From: Bradyrhizobium retamae
GTDB lineage: Bacteria > Pseudomonadota > Alphaproteobacteria > Rhizobiales > Xanthobacteraceae
NCBI RefSeq assembly: GCF_001440415.1
Contig: NZ_LLYA01000167.1
Location: forward strand, 1-63,834
Direction of reading: 5' to 3'
DNA length: 63,834 nucleotides
The position numbers and the translations under genes are program-made. Shown piece by piece: positions 49,452 to 56,808 of this stretch. A model generated the notes under the pieces. It was not told the origin of the DNA. It made no database searches and was given only the letters and a program-made list of their open reading frames with translations. Each line of letters opens with the position of its first letter. The stretch's first letter is position 1.

Positions 49452-50021
49452 TTACTTCGTCGGCTTATCGTCAGTACGATACACGATCATACCGACGAAC
49501 ACTCCGTCCTTCGTCTCAGTACGTGACACGAAGTATTTTCCAGCTTCAGCACCCTGCCGGTTCGCTTGTGTAGTCGCGCTCTGTACCGAGCGTCGTAGTT
49601 TGTCGGGATCAACGCCGGGCTGCAACTTCACTCGGAAGTGTGCATACAGCGTCTTGTCGCCCTTCTTCTGCGGAGCCTGAAGTGCATCGAACTTGTACTT
49701 CGATCCTTCAGCCTTGCGCTTCGCGGTCGGGATGTACTCGGAGAAACCGAACTCGATCTCCCCGACTTCAACCTCGTCACGTCCGTTGTCTTCGGTCGCA
49801 TCACCGTTAGTAGCTTCGACGGCGGCTTCGACGGGAGCTTCGACTGCCGGTTTGGTGGCAGGCTTCGTTCCCGGCTTCGTCACCGGCTTCGTTACAGCGG
49901 CAGTATCATCGAGGCCCAAGTCGGCCAAAGGGTCGTCACTGTTCACTCTGCTCTTATCCTTAGTCCTTGGCTTAGCCACAGGTTTCGCCGCAGGCTTAGT
50001 CTTCTTCACCACCCGATACAT
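49452..50021 (-). CDS. First early phage protein, unknown function
   Basis: 189 residues. N-terminal half is Lys/Pro/Ala/Thr-rich and unstructured (KKTKPAAKPVAKPRTKDKSR, later KPGTKPATKPAVEAPVEAAV); the C-terminal half (about 95-185) is a folded domain with GEIEFGFSEYIPTAKRKAEG and YAHFRVKLQPGVDPDKLRRS. Transcribed first when the phage is active and isolated by a terminator, so it is a candidate host-takeover or lysis-lysogeny gene. Confidence 0.7.
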   Translation of the reverse strand: MYRVVKKTKPAAKPVAKPRTKDKSRVNSDDPLADLGLDDTAAVTKPVTKPGTKPATKPAVEAPVEAAVEATNGDATEDNGRDEVEVGEIEFGFSEYIPTAKRKAEGSKYKFDALQAPQKKGDKTLYAHFRVKLQPGVDPDKLRRSVQSATTQANRQGAEAGKYFVSRTETKDGVFVGMIVYRTDDKPTK

Positions 50022-50076
50022 TCTCCCATAGCTAACTGATGTCTATGAGCGGTTGCTCACAGAGAGCCATACGCTC

Positions 50077-50104
50077 TGTAGATTGTTGAATACAACGATC
50101 TACG
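50077..50104. promoter_or_regulatory. Operator-like palindrome before the first early gene
   Basis: TGTAGATTGTTG and CAACGATCTACG match as inverted repeats at 10 of 12 positions around AATA. It lies about 60 bp upstream of the first early start, where a repressor could block transcription. The whole 50022-50190 leader has no gene; besides this site I see only small hairpins such as GAGCGGTTGCTC (about 50047). Confidence 0.5.
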
Positions 50105-50191
50105 GAACGCATCTTAGTACGGATTCTAATACAGAGTCGATTATGCGTCTGTATGGTTGTGGACAGTTCGCCCCTAGAACCGTTCTGATGT

Positions 50192-50204
50192 CCTAATAGG
50201 GAGG
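50192..50204 (-). promoter_or_regulatory. Candidate phage RNA polymerase promoter (copy 5)
   Basis: CCTCCCTATTAGG on the minus strand, followed by ACATCAGAAC, about 170 bp before the first early gene. It would let the phage polymerase transcribe the early region again once made. Confidence 0.7.
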
Positions 50205-50209
50205 GAAAT

Positions 50210-50261
50210 CACTGCACGGATTTTGCACGGATTTGGGTGCCAAACGTTGCCGATCCGTGCC
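50210..50261 (+). promoter_or_regulatory. Candidate integrase arm sites, right end
   Basis: CACTGCACGGAT (50210-50221) repeats the left-end 12-mer exactly; TTGCACGGAT follows 11 bp later (50223); an inverted copy GGCACGGAT lies at 50253-50261. All are 60-110 bp inside the right attachment core, mirroring the left end. Confidence 0.6.
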
Positions 50262-50271
50262 GCTTTCGGGC

Positions 50272-50300
50272 TTGCGTGATCGCCGCCGATACCCTACTAA
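50272..50300 (+). promoter_or_regulatory. Phage-borne promoter for the hybrid tRNA
   Basis: TTGCGT (50272-50277), 17-bp spacer, TACTAA (50295-50300), placed 23 bp before the tRNA 5' end. This DNA lies inside the prophage, so after integration the tRNA-Val gene appears to use it in place of the host promoter left at 4730. Confidence 0.55.
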
Positions 50301-50320
50301 GCCGTTGTTATTGCTTGAGA

Positions 50321-50362
50321 CCGGACGCATAGCTCAGCGGGAGAGCGTTCCCTTCACACGGG
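50321..50362 (+). repeat. attR core
   Basis: 42-bp direct repeat of 4797-4838. The identity ends in the anticodon stem; the 3' half of the tRNA that follows is host DNA. Confidence 0.9.
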
Positions 50363-50397
50363 AGAGGTCCAAGGTTCGATCCCTTGTGCGTCCACCA
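50323..50397 (+). tRNA. tRNA-Val (anticodon CAC)
   Basis: 75 nt with encoded CCA. Acceptor stem GGACGCA/TGCGTCC, D stem GCTC/GAGC, anticodon stem TTCCC/GGGAG with loop TTCACAC, T stem CAAGG/CCTTG with loop TTCGATC. Anticodon CAC reads GTG. The 5' half comes from the phage copy and the 3' half from the host, so the gene is rebuilt by integration. It serves as the phage attachment site. Confidence 0.95.
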
Positions 50398-50463
50398 TAA
50401 AACCACACCCGACGAGCAGCCTGCGCTACCTTCTTCAGTCGTGCGATTGCTAGTGACCGGCGG

Positions 50464-51711
50464 TTACAAATCCTTTTCGGCGAGTTTTCGAAACTCGTCA
50501 GGCACCGAACGCGAAACACCCAGCGTCGCCGCGCCGTATCCGATCGCATCCCATCCGAAGCGATCGCGGATCTTGTCGACAGCACAGTCTGCCGTCCAAC
50601 GGGCCATGCCTAGCCTGCTGCCGGGACGGCGCGCTTCATCTTCAAGTCCGAGCGGGAGCTCCAGCTCCAAATCCCAGTTCTCCTCGAGATGCGATACGGA
50701 GATCGCCAACAGCGAGATGACCTTCTCGTCCGGGTGATCTGCGAGGACCGCGCGCACCAGTTCCTCGGCAAGTTCAGCGAGAATCACGGTCGCGGAGATC
50801 GGCGCACCGAGCGTTACCGAGCGCGTGACCGAGTTCAGGTCAGCGAAGCGAACGCGGACCGTCACGGTTCGGCCGGGCCTGGACTTTGCCCGGAGCCGCG
50901 CGGCGATGCGGTCCGCAAGGTGAAGCAGGGCGGGTCGAATAATCTGCTCGTCGGCCGGCTTCCTGCCAATCGCTGACTGCGCCCCGGCCGACCGGGCCCG
51001 GCGATGAGGCTTGAGTTGCCGCGGATCGCGATTCCACGCCAGCGCCGCGAGTTTCTCGCCTGTCGCGGGACCAAGCAACCGTTCGAGCGACCATCCCGGT
51101 GTCTTGGCCAACTGCCCGATGGTCAACACGCCGATTTCGGCAAGCCGCGCCTTCGTGACCGGACCCACTCCCCACATCAGCTCGACGGTTAGTTCGTGAA
51201 GGAATTCCAGTTCGGTGTCGGGATCGACAACCACAAGCCCGTCTGGCTTGGCTACCTGCGAAGCGATTTTCGCCAGATGCTTGGTGCGCGCGACACCCAC
51301 TGAGATCGGCAGGCCAAGCTCGGTGCGTACGCGCTGGCGGATTGCGGCCGCAATTTCAGCAGGTGCACCGAAAAGATGGGTGCAGCCCGCAACGTCGGCA
51401 AAGGCCTCGTCGATGGAAATCCGCTCGACGAGAGGTGTGAAATCGCCGATCACCCTGATGGCGGCGTCGCCCAGCCGTTGGTAGTGCTTGAAATGGCCGC
51501 TAACAAAGATGAGTTGTGGACATAGCTCACGTGCCTGCCGTCCCGGCATGCCGCTACGGACCCCGAAGGCCTTGGCTTCGTAAGAAGCGGCAAGCACAAC
51601 CCCGCCACCGACCGCGATGGGTCTACCGCGTAACGAAGGGTCGAGCAGCTGCTCAACCGAGGCATAAAAGGCGTCCAGGTCTGCATGAAGGATCGTGGCT
51701 GTCGTAGCCAT
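50464..51711 (-). CDS. dinB: DNA polymerase IV (translesion, Y family)
   Basis: 415 residues. Y-family motifs: LHADLDAFYASVEQLLDP (D11), SYEAKAFGVRSGMP, and VERISIDEAFADVAG (catalytic Asp-Glu). HhH region VELMWGVGPVTKARLAEIGV and a little-finger domain follow. Copies damaged DNA at the cost of accuracy. A LexA-type box lies 42 bp upstream of the start, so SOS control is likely. First host gene right of the prophage. Confidence 0.95.
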   Translation of the reverse strand: MATTATILHADLDAFYASVEQLLDPSLRGRPIAVGGGVVLAASYEAKAFGVRSGMPGRQARELCPQLIFVSGHFKHYQRLGDAAIRVIGDFTPLVERISIDEAFADVAGCTHLFGAPAEIAAAIRQRVRTELGLPISVGVARTKHLAKIASQVAKPDGLVVVDPDTELEFLHELTVELMWGVGPVTKARLAEIGVLTIGQLAKTPGWSLERLLGPATGEKLAALAWNRDPRQLKPHRRARSAGAQSAIGRKPADEQIIRPALLHLADRIAARLRAKSRPGRTVTVRVRFADLNSVTRSVTLGAPISATVILAELAEELVRAVLADHPDEKVISLLAISVSHLEENWDLELELPLGLEDEARRPGSRLGMARWTADCAVDKIRDRFGWDAIGYGAATLGVSRSVPDEFRKLAEKDL

Positions 51712-51752
51712 CCCGACCGTTCACCCGCGAGATCTGACTGAAGTCCTCATGA

Positions 51753-51767
51753 GAACATAATGAGAAC
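51753..51767 (-). promoter_or_regulatory. LexA (SOS) box of dinB
   Basis: GAACATAATGAGAAC reads GAAC-N7-GAAC on the plus strand (GTTC-N7-GTTC towards dinB), the alphaproteobacterial LexA site, 42 bp before the dinB ATG. The remaining 51768-51980 holds nothing recognisable. Confidence 0.85.
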
Positions 51768-51980
51768 TTGCGTGGATGCTTGTCAAGCCGGGCTGGACAT
51801 TTCCCTGGAGGCTGCAAGGAAAGTTGCTTTCCAGCCTAGGCTCCCCTGCGATCCTGTTTGCCAATCACGCGGCGCCATGAGATTGGCGCCGCTGACCGCA
51901 TGGCTCACCGGCGCCTCGAAATTTTTTGAATAGGAACACGGCTCCGGCGCATCGCGCACGGCGCATCGAAATCGGCCTAC

Positions 51981-52130
51981 CTATTCCATGCGGGCTTTTT
52001 CCTTCAGGTCGCGGATGCGAATTTCGGCCTCTTCTTTCGAGGTCACGATTTCGGACGCGTCGGGGACGCGGGCCTCTCGGCTGAGCCTCTTCAATTCCTC
52101 AAGCTGTTCATGCGTGGGTTTTTCGGTCAT
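51981..52130 (-). CDS. Small DUF3072-like protein
   Basis: 49 residues starting MTEKPTHEQLEELKRLSREA and containing TSKEEAEIRIRDLKEKAR, the short helical pattern of DUF3072 proteins common in Rhizobiales. Function unknown. GGAGGTGCCC gives a strong ribosome site for the ATG at 52130. Confidence 0.75.
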   Translation of the reverse strand: MTEKPTHEQLEELKRLSREARVPDASEIVTSKEEAEIRIRDLKEKARME

Positions 52131-52231
52131 GGGCACCTCCTCTGACGGGGCAACCGTGTCAAGAACGTCGTGTTCCCCTTGAGAAGTTCGTTGCGGCCGT
52201 CGCAGGAAGAGAGAGGCGAAGCCGAGGCGGC

Positions 52232-52432
52232 TCACTCCGGCGCCCTCATGCCGGGCGAGCGGAGCCATTCGTTTAGCCGAGATGCGGCTTCCATCTGTCG
52301 CGCCCGCCGCAAGAGCAGTTCCCGGGCCATGCCGGGCTGTGCCTCTCTTGCCGCCTCTCTGAAGCGCTTGGCCTCTCCCGCCAGCCGCTCTTCGAACGTC
52401 TTCTCATGCTTGATGCGCCGTCGTGTTGGCAT
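52232..52432 (-). CDS. Small helical hypothetical protein
   Basis: 66 residues starting MPTRRRIKHEKTFEERLAGE, almost all charged helix (KRFREAAREAQPGMARELLL). Proteins of this style recur in Bradyrhizobium near stress genes; function unknown. Confidence 0.7.
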   Translation of the reverse strand: MPTRRRIKHEKTFEERLAGEAKRFREAAREAQPGMARELLLRRARQMEAASRLNEWLRSPGMRAPE

Positions 52433-52613
52433 GCCCGTGATCCTCGTTCACGAGGGCCATTGAAATCCCGGGCCGGGTCGCCGTCTGTCCGGCACCAGAC
52501 TCATCGGGGCAGGCTGCTTCCTTTCGCCAATAAGTCGCGGCCCGTAGTTTGCCCGTCTTGCCGGAACACGATTCTCGGAGCGTCGTAGTGGCGGCACTTT
52601 CCGGGAGCGAACA

Positions 52614-52742
52614 ATGCTTACAACCCTTCTTGTGATGGCGGCCATCACCATCATCGCGGGCGCCGCGCTGATCGCTGTTTTCGAACTCACCCGTGCGCGC
52701 CACCCACAAGCCGATCCGCCGCCGCGGCGCCGGGCGTTTTAA
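52614..52742 (+). CDS. 42-residue membrane protein
   Basis: MLTTLLVMAAITIIAGAALI then AVFELTRARHPQADPPPRRR. One membrane helix and a basic Pro/Arg tail. CGGGAGCGAACA precedes the ATG. Short and without recognised family, but composition is that of a real small membrane protein. Confidence 0.55.
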   Translation: MLTTLLVMAAITIIAGAALIAVFELTRARHPQADPPPRRRAF

Positions 52743-53133
52743 AGGCGCGTCCCGCGCTCGCAGCGGGGCCCTTGTTGCAGGCCATCAGCAGAAAGGCCCC
52801 AGCGGCGGCGCTAAGGTCCTTTCAGTCAATGTCGCATCGGGGATATGTGACACGCGGTCCAATGCGGTCGCAGATTTTCGTTCCTATCGCGCGATGGCAG
52901 CCGCGGGATCAAGTGCAGCCGCATTAGCGCGGTGACGATCGCCTCGATATCAAGTTCGGCCAAATGCCAATCCTAATGAATTAAATGCTCGCCGATCGAG
53001 ATTATCATCTAAATTGAATCTACTCCTGTTTCAGGAAAAGAGGTTGCGCAATGGCGGCCTTTTCTTTTCAGCCAACGCGGCTGCGCCAATTCTGGCACAA
53101 CCTTCGAATTTACATCGGCGGCTGAACTAATGG
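52743..53133. other. Non-coding interval, nothing recognised
   Basis: About 390 bp between a small membrane-protein gene and the end of a convergent gene. Short frames exist but have no ribosome sites or protein-like composition. From about 52975 the DNA becomes AT-richer; I see no repeat or clear promoter. Confidence 0.5.
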
Positions 53134-53655
53134 TCAAGCAGCATGCGGGTTAACAACCGTGTATCCGCGTAACGAGCGCGCATGAATTCTCGTTGCGCGG
53201 CCGCCCGAGTTCGCATCGTATGCTATCCACGTATCGCCTTCGACATGTCGCTCTAGAACGAAAACGTGCCCACGCCGCGCAGCGACCATTCCGGGTGCTG
53301 GCGATGTCCGTGGAAAGCGCAGCCAGTTGGATGCGAGATTTAGACCAGGCACGATCCGGCCGAAAACACGTATAGACGCACCGCAGCCGCAGAACGAGCG
53401 GGGACAACCGGCTGGACGACCGCCGACCGTTTGACCGCGATCGACACTCACGTCCGCCAGTTCGCGCCGGTAACTCTGTGCGGTCGCTTGATGTGTGTAA
53501 GAATTAATCCGCTCACGACGAGGCTGCGAAAACGAGAAGTCGCAGGGCATGGTCACATTGCATTCGGGTATTTGAGCGGTACGGGAAGGACGGGCTTCCG
53601 AAGCGATCGACCCGGTTACAACAAGGACAGACGCAACAAAAATTTGTTTGAGCAT
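53134..53655 (-). CDS. Exported CHAP-like protein
   Basis: 173 residues. Signal peptide about 1-21 (MLKQIFVASVLVVTGSIASE). The C-terminal half, GCPRSFCGCGASIRVFGRIV and RGHVFVLERHVEGDTWIAYD with conserved Cys and His, resembles a family of Bradyrhizobium exported proteins with a CHAP/papain-like layout (Cys then His). Could be a periplasmic peptidase or amidase; activity not established. Confidence 0.65.
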   Translation of the reverse strand: MLKQIFVASVLVVTGSIASEARPSRTAQIPECNVTMPCDFSFSQPRRERINSYTHQATAQSYRRELADVSVDRGQTVGGRPAGCPRSFCGCGASIRVFGRIVPGLNLASNWLRFPRTSPAPGMVAARRGHVFVLERHVEGDTWIAYDANSGGRATRIHARSLRGYTVVNPHAA

Positions 53656-53832
53656 GCAGGACTCCGATTTAAACGGTCCTGCCCCGCAGTCAGAAGCCAA
53701 TAACAGTTTGGCGAAAATGCGTTTGGAGCGCCCGGCAGTTCCATATGTGGGAACCCAGCTAACAGCGTCTGAACGCTTGGTTTAGAACGTGTTCATTCGC
53801 TTTGCCGTTAGTAATCCGCGGGAGGACCGGAC

Positions 53833-54186
53833 ATGGCAAACACGAACAACCGTTTCGATGCTGTAGGTGTTGTCGTCGATTGGATCGATGCCTGTAAGCA
53901 GCGGCGCCTCGACGCATTATTGGATCTGTATGACGATGCGGCCACCGTGGAATGCTGCGAGAGCGGCAGCTTCAACGGTCGATCAGAGATGGAACGATAT
54001 TGGCGGCCACGGCTCGCCAGGGCGGGAAACGACGCGTTCGCCATCGACGCATTGACGCCGGAGGAGGACGGCATTTCACTGGATTATCGTGGTTACGACG
54101 GAAGGATCATGAGAACGCATTTCCGCTTCACGCGACCCGGCAAAATTCGGCTCACGGCGTGCGAGCCTGTAAAATCCGCCGCATAG
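53833..54186 (+). CDS. SnoaL/NTF2-like domain protein
   Basis: 117 residues. A cone-shaped NTF2 fold is suggested by VVVDWIDACKQRRLDALLDL, YDDAATVECCESGSFNGRSE and a C-terminal strand (MRTHFRFTRPGKIRLT). Ligand or reaction unknown; such proteins range from isomerases to binding proteins. GGAGGACCGGAC precedes the ATG. Confidence 0.75.
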   Translation: MANTNNRFDAVGVVVDWIDACKQRRLDALLDLYDDAATVECCESGSFNGRSEMERYWRPRLARAGNDAFAIDALTPEEDGISLDYRGYDGRIMRTHFRFTRPGKIRLTACEPVKSAA

Positions 54187-54267
54187 CGGCGAACGTCCAG
54201 TGGCTGTCGTGGCGAACGACGCTGCTCATGACCGGTGGCAAGCGGGTCGCGCAAAGATAGGGTTACA

Positions 54268-54408
54268 TCAGATCCCAAGCACCCAGATCGCCACGATGGT
54301 GCCGAGCGTCGCTAGGCCACTGATGGTCCATCCGGTTGCATAGGAGGTGTCGTCGTCGCCGGCGCCGCGCATTTCGTCGGCGTCTGTGGTTGCAGACCGC
54401 CACTGCAT
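54268..54408 (-). CDS. 46-residue membrane protein, probable
   Basis: MQWRSATTDADEMRGAGDDD then TSYATGWTISGLATLGTIVA; polar N-terminus and one C-terminal membrane helix (about 27-46). No strong ribosome site. Chosen over longer overlapping frames because its composition is protein-like. Confidence 0.45.
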   Translation of the reverse strand: MQWRSATTDADEMRGAGDDDTSYATGWTISGLATLGTIVAIWVLGI

Positions 54409-54509
54409 GGCATTGCTCCAAAAAGCCTGCCCGCGAGTGTAACGTCGGCCCGGGTTCCCGGTTCCACTCTATTTGGAGGCCGCCGAAAAGGCGGCGCACG
54501 AATCTTCGA

Positions 54510-54689
54510 TCAGACGAAGGAAAGCCGGCGCGCGTCGGCCGGTGCGACCTCGTTTTCGTCGCCGACGATGATGGTGACCTTCCATCCCTCGCTGGCCCAG
54601 ACCCGCGCTTTGGCAACCGCCACCAGCATGCTGCTTCGGTCCATCCTGACGGTCTCGTCCTTGCGTTCCGCCACGATCCTGTACGCCAT
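54510..54689 (-). CDS. Small conserved hypothetical protein
   Basis: 59 residues starting MAYRIVAERKDETVRMDRSS, with AVAKARVWASEGWKVTIIVG. AGGGGATGTGGC precedes the ATG at 54689. Similar small proteins appear usual in Bradyrhizobium. Function unknown. Confidence 0.65.
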   Translation of the reverse strand: MAYRIVAERKDETVRMDRSSMLVAVAKARVWASEGWKVTIIVGDENEVAPADARRLSFV

Positions 54690-54811
54690 GCCACATCCCC
54701 TACGCACGTAGAACTACTGGGGAACGATGTTCCGTTACCGCTTTGGCCGCAATTGGCCGACAATTTGTCCAATCGGGGGCATGGTTAACGGCGCTGGGGA
54801 CAGTTTAGCCC

Positions 54812-56134
54812 CTATTTCGCGGCGCTTCGCACCGCAAGCGCCGGTTTGGTCACGCCGTCGAGCCCGGTCAGGATCAGCACCGTCAACAGGGCGTTCTGCG
54901 GTCCGTACCAGGCGTTGGTTGGCTTGTACCATTCGTTGCGCGAGTGCCAGTTGCCGCCCTCGCCGCCGCCGCCAATGGTGACGGCAGGGATGCCGAGCGA
55001 CATCGCGATGTTGGAATCGGTGGATGAGCCGGCAAAGGTCGGCCGCGGCCCCTTGGTAACGGCAGAGACCGCGCGCTGGGTCGCCTGCACGATCGGCGAA
55101 TCCATCGCGACAATGCCCGCCGGCCGGTCGCCGATCAGTTTTACCTCGACCGTCATCTTGTCGGACTTCCAGCGCGCGTTCTCATCCGCCACCGCTTCCT
55201 TCACGAGTTCGATCAGCCGGGCCTCGAGCTTGAGCAGTTCCTCGGTCGAATTCGAGCGCATGTCGACGGCCATCCGCGCTTCCGCGGCGATGGCGTTGAC
55301 CGAGGTGCCGCCGGTCACGGTGCCGACGGTAAACGTGGTCTTCGGATCGGACGGCGGCTGCAGCTCGGAAATTTTCGCGATCGCCCGGCCCATCGCGTGC
55401 GTCGCGCTCGGCAGTCCGAACTCCTGGAACGAGTGCCCGCCCGGGCCCTTGAAGATGAACTCGTAGCGATGGCTGCCGGTCGCCTGGTTGACGACGCGGG
55501 TGACGCCGAGCCCGTCGATCGAGATGAAGCCGTCGATATCGGTGTGATCGCGGAACAGCGCCTTCACGCCGCGCAGATTGCCGAGCTCTTCCTCGCCGAC
55601 CGTGCCGACGAACAGGATGTCGCCGACGGTCGCGATCCCGTTTTCGTTCATCACCTTGATCACCGACAGCAATGTTGCAAGACCGCGTGAATCGTCGCCG
55701 ATGCCTGGGGCTACGATCGCGCCGTCTCTTTCCTTCACCGTGACGTCGGTGCCTTCAGGGAACACCGTGTCGAGATGCGCGGAAACCACGAGCTTGGGCC
55801 GGCCGCCGCCACTGCCCTTGCGTAGCGCGATCACATTGCCTTCGGCGTCGATCGACGCATTCTTGAAGCCGAGCTCCTGCATCCGCTTCTGAAAATATTC
55901 GGCACGGACTTTTTCCTTGAACGGCGGCGCCGGGATTTCGGTGATGCGCTTCTGCTCGGCAAAGGTCCGCTCGTCGTCAGCCTTGATGTCGTCGAGCGTC
56001 TTGGCGATTTTGGGATCGGCCAGAATGGCTTCCAGATCGGGTGCGTGAGCTTGCGCGGCGGCCTGCTGCACCAGAGCGTGCTGTGCGACGGCGACAAATG
56101 CGATGGCCAGGATCGATCGACTGAGCGTCATCAA
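54812..56134 (-). CDS. Exported M20-family metallopeptidase
   Basis: 440 residues with a signal peptide (about 1-28, ending AAAQA). Di-zinc site residues are visible: His in VVSAHLDTVFP, Asp in GIGDDSRGLA, Glu-Glu in GTVGEEELGN, and the final His in GGNWHSRNEW. The dimerisation-domain sequence GPGGHSFQEFG lies between. Cleaves peptides or N-acyl amino acids in the periplasm; substrate unknown. Confidence 0.9.
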   Translation of the reverse strand: MMTLSRSILAIAFVAVAQHALVQQAAAQAHAPDLEAILADPKIAKTLDDIKADDERTFAEQKRITEIPAPPFKEKVRAEYFQKRMQELGFKNASIDAEGNVIALRKGSGGGRPKLVVSAHLDTVFPEGTDVTVKERDGAIVAPGIGDDSRGLATLLSVIKVMNENGIATVGDILFVGTVGEEELGNLRGVKALFRDHTDIDGFISIDGLGVTRVVNQATGSHRYEFIFKGPGGHSFQEFGLPSATHAMGRAIAKISELQPPSDPKTTFTVGTVTGGTSVNAIAAEARMAVDMRSNSTEELLKLEARLIELVKEAVADENARWKSDKMTVEVKLIGDRPAGIVAMDSPIVQATQRAVSAVTKGPRPTFAGSSTDSNIAMSLGIPAVTIGGGGEGGNWHSRNEWYKPTNAWYGPQNALLTVLILTGLDGVTKPALAVRSAAK

Positions 56135-56153
56135 AAATCTCCCTTCGCGGGCT

Positions 56154-56669
56154 TCAGCCTGCGCTTAGCCCTGCATCCTTCAGCCGCTGCGCGAACCAGC
56201 CGGACAGGGCCTGGTCGAGAACGCCGCTGGTATAGACCTCCGACATCGCGACGTGGGTCTTGCCCAGCGTCAGCAGCACGCCGATCCAGTAGGCGAACCA
56301 CAAATGCGGATCGGTCAGCGCGCGCAGCTTGTGCTGATCATGTTCGAGCGGCTGGTGATTGGCCGATTTTCGCACCTCGACCGCGAGCAGGTTGTTGGGA
56401 ATAGCGCGCTGGTGCACCACGATGTCGGGATAGATGGATTTTGCGAGGTGATCGTCGGTCGAGACGGTGGATCCGTGCGGCAGCCGCAGCGTACGGTCGC
56501 CGAGCCGGTCGTATTCGCAGTCAATCTCCCAGCCCGGGAAGTGCTTTTCGAACTGCACCGCCAGCCGGTGCGTCAGCGCGCGCTCGCCGACATCCCGTTC
56601 GAGCAGGAAGGTTTCGCGTGCATAAAACTCGTGAAGTGCGGTGATGACCTTGTCCAGTTCGGTCTGCAT
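56154..56669 (-). CDS. Hypothetical protein with nuclease-like core
   Basis: 171 residues. YPDIVVHQRAIPNNLLAVEV followed by RKSAN has the D...xExK-like arrangement of PD-(D/E)XK proteins, preceded by helices (HRLAVQFEKHFPGWEIDCEY). Could bind or cut nucleic acid; homologues in Bradyrhizobium are unnamed. Ends 19 bp before the M20 peptidase gene. Confidence 0.6.
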   Translation of the reverse strand: MQTELDKVITALHEFYARETFLLERDVGERALTHRLAVQFEKHFPGWEIDCEYDRLGDRTLRLPHGSTVSTDDHLAKSIYPDIVVHQRAIPNNLLAVEVRKSANHQPLEHDQHKLRALTDPHLWFAYWIGVLLTLGKTHVAMSEVYTSGVLDQALSGWFAQRLKDAGLSAG

Positions 56670-56682
56670 CTGACCTCCGCAC

Positions 56683-56757
56683 CGTCATTGCGAGGAGCGA
56701 AGCGACGAAGCAATCCAGTCTTGTTTCCTGGATTGCTTCGCTACGCTCGCAATGACG
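56683..56757. repeat. Host palindromic repeat
   Basis: CGTCATTGCGAGGAGCGAAG at the left is mirrored by a right arm ending CGCTCGCAATGACG, with inner GAAGCAATCCA/TGGATTGCTTC. A typical dispersed palindromic element of Bradyrhizobium/Rhodopseudomonas genomes lying between two genes. Confidence 0.8.
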
Positions 56758-56808
56758 ATTTCATAATTGCGGCATTCCGGCTAGCTCAAAACTTTCGATG
56801 GTCATTCC

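Larger units (their letters stand above)
4797..50362 (-). mobile_element. Complete T7-like temperate podovirus prophage
   Basis: About 45.5 kb bounded by a 42-bp perfect direct repeat in tRNA-Val(CAC). It encodes a full set: integrase, terminase, portal, scaffold, capsid, tail tubes, three internal virion proteins, tail fibre, lysis proteins, primase, helicase, DNA polymerase, nucleases and a single-subunit RNA polymerase. All confident genes are on the minus strand with frequent 1-4 bp overlaps. The position of the RNA polymerase between replication and head genes resembles the phiKMV-like branch of Autographiviridae. No broken gene is evident, so it may be functional. Confidence 0.95.

Noticed and set aside
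4797..50362. CRISPR array, transposase or insertion sequence in the prophage
   Set aside because: No regularly spaced direct repeats and no transposase-like protein seen; the repeated elements are promoters, arm sites and unrelated palindromes.
52693..52935. 80-codon plus-strand frame in the host gap
   Set aside because: Arg/Ala/Gly-rich without a ribosome site; overlaps the end of a small membrane-protein gene.
54263..54772. 169-codon minus-strand frame left of the M20 peptidase
   Set aside because: Runs across two better small genes in other frames and has a Trp/Arg/Ser-rich shadow composition.
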